DNA of 64,000 bases. Source: SELP01 sp035969385 (lineage in GTDB: Bacteria > Pseudomonadota > Alphaproteobacteria > Rhodobacterales > Rhodobacteraceae). The stretch covers positions 62,001 through 126,000 of the forward strand of contig NZ_JAYKKJ010000003.1 in the NCBI RefSeq assembly GCF_035969385.1. The letters run 5' to 3'. Positions 58,426 to 64,000 of the stretch are shown here, piece by piece; within the stretch, counting starts at the first letter, position 1, and each line of letters opens with the position of its first letter. Both the position numbers and the translations under genes were made by a program. The notes beneath the pieces are model-generated. The model was not told the origin of the DNA. It searched no databases and saw only the letters and a program-made list of their open reading frames with translations.

Positions 58426-60102
58426 TCAGAACAGCCCTTCGATCAGGCCTTCGTCATTCAGCCGGATGCTTTCGGCCGAAGGAACGCGCGGCAGGCCCGG
58501 CATGGTCATGATCTCGCCGCAGATGACGACGACGAAACCGGCACCGGCGGACAGGCGCACTTCGCGGATCGGAACGGTGTGGCCGGTGGGGGCACCGCGC
58601 CAGTTCGGATCGGTCGAGAAGCTGTATTGCGTCTTGGCCATGCAGATCGGCAGGTTGCCATAGCCCTGTGCTTCCCACTCCTTGAGCTGGTCGCGGATCT
58701 TCTTGTCCGCGATCACCTCGTCGGCGTGGTAGATGCGCTTGGCGATGGTGTCGATCTTCTGGAACAGCGGCATGTCGTCGGGGTAGAGCGGGGCAAAGTT
58801 CGCCATGCCCGCATCGGCCACTTCGGCCACGCGCTTGGCCAGTTCCTCGGTCCCTTCCGAGCCCTTGGCCCAGTGCTGGCAAAGGATCGCCTCGGACCCC
58901 TGTTCCTTCACGTAGGCTTTTACCGCTTCAACTTCGGCGTCGGTGTCGGTGACAAAGTGGTTGATCGCGACGATCACCGGCACGCCAAAGGATTTGACGT
59001 TGGCGATGTGGCGGCCAAGGTTCGGGCACCCCTTCTTGACGGCATCAACGTTTTCGGCGCCCAGATCGGCCTTGGCAACGCCGCCGTTCATCTTCATCGC
59101 GCGAACGGTGGCCACGACGACGACCGCATCGGGGGCAAGCCCGGCCTTGCGGCACTTGATGTTCATGAACTTCTCGGCACCAAGGTCGGCCCCGAAGCCG
59201 GCTTCGGTCACCACGTAGTCGGCGATCTTCAGCGCCGTGGTGGTCGCGATGACAGAGTTACAGCCGTGGGCGATGTTTGCGAAGGGGCCGCCGTGCACGA
59301 AGGCCGGGTTGTTTTCCAGCGTCTGCACGAGGTTCGGCTGCATCGCATCCTTGAGAAGGACGGTCATCGCACCATCGGCCTTAATGTCGCGGCAATAGAC
59401 CGGCGACTTGTCGCGGCGGTAGGCAACGATCATGTCGCCCAGACGGCGCTGCAGGTCTTCCAGAGAGGTGGCAAGGCAGAGGATCGCCATCACTTCGGAC
59501 GCGACGGTGATGTCGAACCCGGCTTCGCGCGGGAAACCGTTGGACACGCCGCCAAGGCTGGCGGTGATCTGACGCAGGGCGCGGTCGTTCATGTCGACAA
59601 CGCGGCGCCAAGCGACGCGGCGGATGTCGATCTCGAGCTCGTTGCCCCAGTAGATGTGGTTGTCGATCATCGCCGACAGCAAGTTGTGAGCAGAAGTGAT
59701 CGCGTGGAAGTCGCCGGTGAAGTGGAGGTTCATGTCCTCCATCGGGACAACCTGCGCATAGCCACCGCCAGCGGCCCCACCCTTCATCCCGAAGTTCGGC
59801 CCGAGCGAGGCTTCGCGGATGCAGATCGCGGCCTTCTTGCCGATCCGGTTCAGACCGTCGCCAAGACCCACGGTGGTGGTGGTCTTGCCTTCGCCTGCCG
59901 GGGTCGGGTTGATCGCGGTCACAAGGATCAGCTTGCCGTTGGGCCGGTCCTGCACGCTGTTGATGAAGTCCTGGCTGACCTTGGCCTTGTCGTGGCCGTA
60001 GGGCAGAAGGTCGTCCGAGCCGATGCCCAGCTTGGCGCCGATTTCCTGAATCGGGCGCTTCTTGGCCTCGCGGGCGATTTCGATGTCGGTCTTGTAGCTC
60101 AT
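58426..60102 (-). CDS. fhs: Formate--tetrahydrofolate ligase
   Basis: Fhs makes 10-formyl-THF from formate, THF and ATP. The 558-aa protein shows AINPTPAGEGKTTTTVGLGD (P-loop), REASLGPNFGMKGGAAGGGY, TGDFHAITSAHNLLSAMIDN, EVMAILCLATSLEDLQRRLG and the C-terminal GAGFVVVICGEIMTMPGLPR. ATG at 60102 (MSYKTDIEIAREAKK) is the usual start; an upstream ATG at 60174 is not supported. With FolD it forms the bacterial route from formate to methylene-THF, useful in methylated-compound catabolism and serine cycling. Confidence 0.97.
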   Translation of the reverse strand: MSYKTDIEIAREAKKRPIQEIGAKLGIGSDDLLPYGHDKAKVSQDFINSVQDRPNGKLILVTAINPTPAGEGKTTTTVGLGDGLNRIGKKAAICIREASLGPNFGMKGGAAGGGYAQVVPMEDMNLHFTGDFHAITSAHNLLSAMIDNHIYWGNELEIDIRRVAWRRVVDMNDRALRQITASLGGVSNGFPREAGFDITVASEVMAILCLATSLEDLQRRLGDMIVAYRRDKSPVYCRDIKADGAMTVLLKDAMQPNLVQTLENNPAFVHGGPFANIAHGCNSVIATTTALKIADYVVTEAGFGADLGAEKFMNIKCRKAGLAPDAVVVVATVRAMKMNGGVAKADLGAENVDAVKKGCPNLGRHIANVKSFGVPVIVAINHFVTDTDAEVEAVKAYVKEQGSEAILCQHWAKGSEGTEELAKRVAEVADAGMANFAPLYPDDMPLFQKIDTIAKRIYHADEVIADKKIRDQLKEWEAQGYGNLPICMAKTQYSFSTDPNWRGAPTGHTVPIREVRLSAGAGFVVVICGEIMTMPGLPRVPSAESIRLNDEGLIEGLF

Positions 60103-60325
60103 GATAGTCTGATCCCCGTGTCCGCAGACAGTTGCGTCGCCCATTGCATACAAAGAAAGCGACGCCTGCTGCACCGCGATTGCGACATTTCTACGCTGGG
60201 AATCGGCGGTTCCCGCCCTGCCTGTTGCCGAAAGGAAACCGTCAGCATCGAATGAAGTGATAGAAATTTCCTATGGACCGGCGGTGGCGCGGGTTTTGCC
60301 CGTCACCCGGCGATCCGCCGTAGAA

Positions 60326-60910
60326 TCACGCAGGCCTCCACACCCGCTGGTCGGGGATGTGCAGCCGCAACCGGTCGCCAACCCGCAGCAGGCCCGGCCG
60401 TTCGACCCATGCGGTGACCCCGCGCTTGCCTTCAGCCGCAGGTTTGAACGCCTTGCCGTGCCCGGGGGCCGCCTTTTCGATGGTCATGGCCGGGAACTGG
60501 CAAGGGCGGTTCTGCATATCCACGGTCAGGGTCGCGCCGCCGTCGGCCTGAAGCCGAGACGACGGCGGTAGATGTGAAAAGTCGGGCAACCCTTCGACGA
60601 CGATCGACGCGCCGACAAGCGCCGGGTCGATTTCGTCCAGACCGAGGGTGGCGGCGATTTCCGCCAGTTCCTCGGCACTGACGACAGACAATTGCCGGGT
60701 GTTCCGGATTTCGGTTCCCTTTGGGTATTGCGACTTGACCCGGCTGCACGAGGGTCGGGTTTCGCCCGCGTGCACATCGTCCGGGTTCCCCGCCCAGGTC
60801 AGCACCATTTCGGTCAGTGGGTGGCTGTCTAGTTCCGGCGCGTCGCGGTGGTGCATCACCCCCAGCCAGGTGATGGTGCCGTAGTATTCGGTCGGGGCAA
60901 GGGCGGGCAT
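60326..60910 (-). CDS. MOSC-domain protein
   Basis: The 194-aa protein has the MOSC core: ELDSHPLTEMVLTWAGNPDD and VGASIVVEGLPDFSHLPPSS, the conserved Cys in MQNRPCQFP (molybdenum-cofactor sulphur carrier position) and GVTAWVERPGLLRVGDRLRL. MOSC proteins handle Mo-cofactor sulphur or reduce N-oxides with a Mo-pterin. ATG at 60910 starts MPALAPTEYYGTITW. It is a single gene; its 3' side faces fhs with about 220 bp between. Confidence 0.88.
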   Translation of the reverse strand: MPALAPTEYYGTITWLGVMHHRDAPELDSHPLTEMVLTWAGNPDDVHAGETRPSCSRVKSQYPKGTEIRNTRQLSVVSAEELAEIAATLGLDEIDPALVGASIVVEGLPDFSHLPPSSRLQADGGATLTVDMQNRPCQFPAMTIEKAAPGHGKAFKPAAEGKRGVTAWVERPGLLRVGDRLRLHIPDQRVWRPA

Positions 60911-61107
60911 GGGCGGGCTCCTGTTTGGTTCCGCGAAAGCAGACGCAAGCCCCGCAAGGCTGTCAACCCGGATCGGGCGCGTGGACGACCGACACCAAAA
61001 GCGTTTCGATTAGCATTGCATTTCGTTGCGGTGATACGAGAGGCGCGATTCCGAGCGCTTCAGCTAAGGTGCGAAACGTTAGGGAAATATCGACAAGCGC
61101 AAACGCA

Positions 61108-61138
61108 AACCCCGAAACCTTGCGTAGGTTTCGGGGTT
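61108..61138 (-). terminator. Strong terminator of ftsH
   Basis: On the minus strand AACCCCGAAACCT, loop ACGCA, AGGTTTCGGGGTT: a perfect 13-bp stem about 23 nt past the ftsH stop, followed by TGCGTTTG. The T-tract is short, but the stem is the longest in the window. Confidence 0.82.
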
Positions 61139-61161
61139 CCAATCTGTCTGGACCGGGTCGG

Positions 61162-63102
61162 TCACGCGGTGGGTTCCGGCTCCATCCCACCGTCACCGTC
61201 CTTGGGCTTGGACTTCTTGCGGGACTTTGCTTTGGGGATCGCGATGACCGAAGGCTTCTCTTCGGCCTCGGCGGTGTTGCCGCCTTCGCTGTCATCGGCG
61301 TGCGGAGGTTCCCCACGCATCACCCGTTCAATCTCTTCACCGGTCAGGGTTTCATATTCCAAAAGACCCTGTGCGAGGCGTTCCCATTCGTCCTTTTTCT
61401 CGGTCAGGATCTGGAAAGCGCGGTCGTAGGCTTCGCCGATAAACCGCTTCACCTCTTCCTCGATCATTTCCTTGGTATGGGCCGAGACCGAGAAACCTGC
61501 GGTGTTCCCCTGGTAGCCTTCATGGGCTTCCGCATAGTCGATGTTGCCGACCTTATCGGACATGCCCCAGCGCAACACCATCGCCCGGGCCAGCGCACTG
61601 GCCTGTTGGATGTCACCGGCGGGCCCGTTCGATACGTCGTCTTCCCCGTATTTCAGGATTTCCGCCGCTTTGCCGGCCATGGTCATTGCCAGCTTCTGTT
61701 CGCATTCGGATTTGTGCCAGTTCAGGCGGTCGATCTCGGGCAGGGACACCACCATGCCCAGCGCGCCACCGCGCGGGATGATCGTCGCCTTATAGACCGG
61801 ATCGCACTTGGGCAGGGTCAGGCCGACAACAGCATGGCCTGCCTCGTGATAAGCGGTCTTTTCCTTCTGATCCTGCGTCAGCACCATGGACCGCCGTTCA
61901 GCGCCCATCATCACCTTGTCCTTGGCGTTTTCGAAATCCACCATGGTGACAAAGTTGCGGCCCACGCGGGCGGCCATCAGCGCCGCCTCGTTCACCAGGT
62001 TGGCAAGGTCGGCGCCGGAAAAACCGGGGGTGCCGCGGGCAATGATCCGCAGGTCCACGTTGGGGCCAAGCGGCACCTTGCGGGCATGCACGTTAAGGAT
62101 CTTCTCGCGACCCTTGATATCCGGGTTCGGCACCGTGACCTGACGGTCGAACCGGCCCGGACGCAGCAGCGCCGGGTCCAGAACGTCGCGGCGGTTGGTG
62201 GCGGCGATGATGATCACGCCCTCGTTCGCCTCGAACCCGTCCATTTCGACCAGAAGCTGGTTGAGCGTCTGTTCGCGTTCGTCATTGCCACCGCCATAAC
62301 CGGCCCCACGGGCACGGCCCACGGCGTCGATCTCGTCGATGAAGACGATACAGGGGGCGTTCTTTTTGGCCTGTTCGAACATGTCACGGACGCGGGACGC
62401 ACCGACGCCCACGAACATTTCCACGAAGTCAGACCCCGAGATGGTGAAGAAGGGCACGCCGGCCTCGCCCGCGATGGCACGGGCCAGCAACGTCTTACCG
62501 GTGCCCGGAGGGCCGACCAGAAGCGCACCCTTGGGGATCTTGCCGCCAAGGCGAGAAAACTTCTGCGGGTTGCGCAGGAATTCGACGATCTCTTCCAGTT
62601 CTTCCTTGGCCTCGTCGATCCCGGCCACGTCATCAAAGGTGACGCGCCCGTGCCGTTCGGTCAGCAGCTTTGCCTTGGACTTGCCAAAGCCCATGGCGCC
62701 GCCGCGTCCACCGCCTTGCATCCGGTTCATAAAGTAGATCCAGACGCCGATCAGCAGAAGGAAGGGCAAGAGTGACAGAAGGAACGTCTGGAACGTGCTT
62801 TGTTCCTGGCTTTCCGCCGAGAAGGGCACGCCACGGTCGGTCAATTCGGCGATCAGGATACCGGTGGTTTCCTGCGACGCTGGCATGATCGTGGTGAATT
62901 TGCCGGAAGCCGTCGTGTACACCACCTGCTCTCCGTCGATCGTGACGTTGGTCACGCTGCCGTCGCGCACTTCGGACAGGAACTCCGAATAGGCAGGCAT
63001 CCGGCTTTGGACGGTATTGTTGTCGCCGCTGAAAACGCTGAACAGGGCGAGGATCATCAGAAACAAGACGACCCAGAAGACGAGATTGCGCGCGTTGCCC
63101 AA
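61162..63102 (-). CDS. ftsH: ATP-dependent zinc metalloprotease FtsH
   Basis: FtsH is the membrane-bound AAA+ protease that degrades misassembled membrane proteins and, in many bacteria, LpxC. The 646-aa protein has two membrane helices (NLVFWVVLFLMILALFSVF and LLSLLPFLLLIGVWIYFM), Walker A GPPGTGKT at residues 197-204, Walker B CIVFIDEIDAVGR, the SRH ATNRRDVLDPALLRPGRFDR and zinc site HEAGHAV. The start is TTG at 63102, since AAGGAG lies 8 nt upstream and the product then reads (M)GNARNLVFW, as in relatives. Longer in-frame ATGs overlap tilS and are rejected. lpxC is in the same window, but far away. Confidence 0.96.
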   Translation of the reverse strand: MGNARNLVFWVVLFLMILALFSVFSGDNNTVQSRMPAYSEFLSEVRDGSVTNVTIDGEQVVYTTASGKFTTIMPASQETTGILIAELTDRGVPFSAESQEQSTFQTFLLSLLPFLLLIGVWIYFMNRMQGGGRGGAMGFGKSKAKLLTERHGRVTFDDVAGIDEAKEELEEIVEFLRNPQKFSRLGGKIPKGALLVGPPGTGKTLLARAIAGEAGVPFFTISGSDFVEMFVGVGASRVRDMFEQAKKNAPCIVFIDEIDAVGRARGAGYGGGNDEREQTLNQLLVEMDGFEANEGVIIIAATNRRDVLDPALLRPGRFDRQVTVPNPDIKGREKILNVHARKVPLGPNVDLRIIARGTPGFSGADLANLVNEAALMAARVGRNFVTMVDFENAKDKVMMGAERRSMVLTQDQKEKTAYHEAGHAVVGLTLPKCDPVYKATIIPRGGALGMVVSLPEIDRLNWHKSECEQKLAMTMAGKAAEILKYGEDDVSNGPAGDIQQASALARAMVLRWGMSDKVGNIDYAEAHEGYQGNTAGFSVSAHTKEMIEEEVKRFIGEAYDRAFQILTEKKDEWERLAQGLLEYETLTGEEIERVMRGEPPHADDSEGGNTAEAEEKPSVIAIPKAKSRKKSKPKDGDGGMEPEPTA

Positions 63103-63187
63103 GGGGGAACTCCTTTGAAATCCGCTTTTCCGGGGCGAGAGTCGCGCCCCGTGCTTGCGACTTAAAATAGGGATCGCGCGGGGTTGT

Positions 63188-64000
63188 TCAATGCGAATGC
63201 AGAAATGACATGAAATCCGCGACAATCCGCACCGACCATTCGGGATTGAAACCAGCCAGCGGGGCGGCGATGAGCGTGTCGCCCGACCAGATCGCGGGGC
63301 TGGACAGCAGGCTGTCGCGGGGCAGGCCGGTGCTGCGCCAATCCGGGCAATCCTTGACAGCCTCGCCCAGCGCCCGAACCTCCAACCCCGGCGCATGGGG
63401 ACCGTCGACCGCCCAGCGGCCATCCCAGACCCCGGTTGTCGGACAGGTTGTGGCCCGCACGGCGTTCCATTCCCGGCTGATGCGGATCACCCCGTCGCGT
63501 TCGGTCACGAGACAGCCCGCCAGCGTGTGTTTACCCGCCAGCGACAGCCCGGCGGACAGCTCTACCATCGCCGACCAGCGGGGCGGGTAGTCGCCGTGCC
63601 CGACCCAACGCAGACCAGCGACCAGCAGCCGGTTAATGATCTCGGGATGCATCGGCGGGCGGGACCGGCGCGGGATCAGGAGGTCGCCCCCGTCGATGGT
63701 CACATGGGTGTGGGCCGCCTCGGCGGTGTAATGGGCCAGCGCGGACCGAGCGCCGCGCAGGGCATCGGCGGAATGGAACAGCTCCTCCACCCCGATCCCA
63801 AGGTCCGACAGGGCCGACAAGGCCTTGCGCGCCCGGGCCCGGTCGAACCGGTCGTCTTCATTGGTCGGATCGTCGATCCACGGCACCTCGTGCCGGCGCA
63901 GGTAGTCCCGCAGGTCCGCGCGGCTTTGCTGCCACAAGGGCCGCGCCCAGCGTATGCCGTCCCGTTCGAACTGCACTTCCATCGCCGCCAACCCGTCCAG
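63188..64000 (-). CDS. tilS: tRNA(Ile)-lysidine synthetase, C-terminal part (gene enters from beyond the window)
   Basis: The open frame runs in from base 64000 with LDGLAAMEVQFERDG and ends at 63188. The visible 270 residues have WARPLWQQSRADLRDYLRRH and PWIDDPTNEDDRFDRARAR, the TilS pattern around the conserved DPTN segment, then the less conserved C-terminal domain. TilS converts C34 to lysidine in tRNA-Ile(CAU). The N-terminal PP-loop ATPase motif is outside. The tilS-ftsH order is conserved in many alphaproteobacteria, which supports the call. Confidence 0.88.
   Translation of the reverse strand: MDGLAAMEVQFERDGIRWARPLWQQSRADLRDYLRRHEVPWIDDPTNEDDRFDRARARKALSALSDLGIGVEELFHSADALRGARSALAHYTAEAAHTHVTIDGGDLLIPRRSRPPMHPEIINRLLVAGLRWVGHGDYPPRWSAMVELSAGLSLAGKHTLAGCLVTERDGVIRISREWNAVRATTCPTTGVWDGRWAVDGPHAPGLEVRALGEAVKDCPDWRSTGLPRDSLLSSPAIWSGDTLIAAPLAGFNPEWSVRIVADFMSFLHSH

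Noticed and set aside
58381..60255. A 624-codon plus-strand frame over fhs
   Set aside because: Antisense to a full-length fhs with all motifs; His/Asp-rich shadow composition.
60925..62775. A 616-codon plus-strand frame over ftsH
   Set aside because: Antisense to ftsH and crossing its strong terminator; no domain recognisable.

Overview
The window is chromosomal DNA of a high-G+C alphaproteobacterium, almost certainly of the order Rhodobacterales (Roseobacter/Rhodobacter group). Supporting signs are the gene order of the cell-wall/division cluster, two DUF2484 genes next to murB, long FtsZ with an extended linker, the Entner-Doudoroff pair edd-eda behind a LacI-type operator, citramalate synthase, MeaB, DUF2852, and the TTG-started ftsH. 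No phage, plasmid backbone, transposase or CRISPR array is visible; nearly everything is housekeeping, with a few small lower-G+C inserts.

Layout. 1-2.9 kb: three minus-strand genes of unknown function (one partial, one a long coiled coil). 3.0-3.7 kb: a stand-alone type-II lumazine synthase (ribH) behind a clear FMN riboswitch. 3.9-4.7 kb: a lower-G+C endonuclease/exonuclease/phosphatase-family gene flanked by short direct repeats. 4.8-7.9 kb: a ClC chloride transporter and a divergent FAD-linked D-lactate-type dehydrogenase. 8.1-24.3 kb: a long minus-strand envelope and division cluster, in transcription order ftsW-murG-murC-small membrane protein-APC permease-DUF2484-DUF2484-murB-ddl-ftsQ-ftsA-ftsZ-lpxC-bamD-secreted protein-recN. 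24.4-30.3 kb (plus strand): HI0933-type flavoprotein, DUF1697, cysS behind a cysteine-rich leader peptide, cimA and an NDUFAF6-like protein. 30.5-38.5 kb: MFS transporter, AlkA-type glycosylase, carboxylesterase, M24-fold protein, DedA, M48 protease, PIN protein, RlmI-type methyltransferase, lipoprotein. 38.7-41.2 kb: edd-eda. 41.3-48.6 kb: glnE, ybaK, DUF2852, RDD, recJ, tRNA-Glu. 48.5-50.8 kb: LMW phosphatase, a membrane protein, PCu(A)C copper chaperone with a CPDC protein, rpmB. 51.0-52.1 kb: lower-G+C MarR/isochorismatase pair. 52.3-57.3 kb: meaB, Lhr-like helicase, PdeM, frameshifted LytTR gene. 57.4-60.9 kb: folD, fhs (C1-folate pair), MOSC protein. 61.2-64.0 kb: ftsH and the 3' part of tilS.

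Several signals are not explained by gene content. (1) A short cysteine-rich ORF with mutually exclusive downstream pairings precedes cysS, looking like a cysteine-responsive attenuator. (2) A GGTGGGT-palindrome family occurs ten times at five intergenic sites, four of them between convergent genes; two sites carry the same ~200-bp composite element, and at two sites the repeat supplies a gene's stop codon. (3) A second 50-bp repeat occurs twice in opposite orientation with 49/50 identity. (4) The 3' third of cysS has much lower G+C than the rest of the gene. (5) Three proteins keep a family fold but seem to have lost catalytic residues or reading frame (M24, squalene-synthase-like, LytTR).

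All functional names come from reading the translated sequences; no database search was run.
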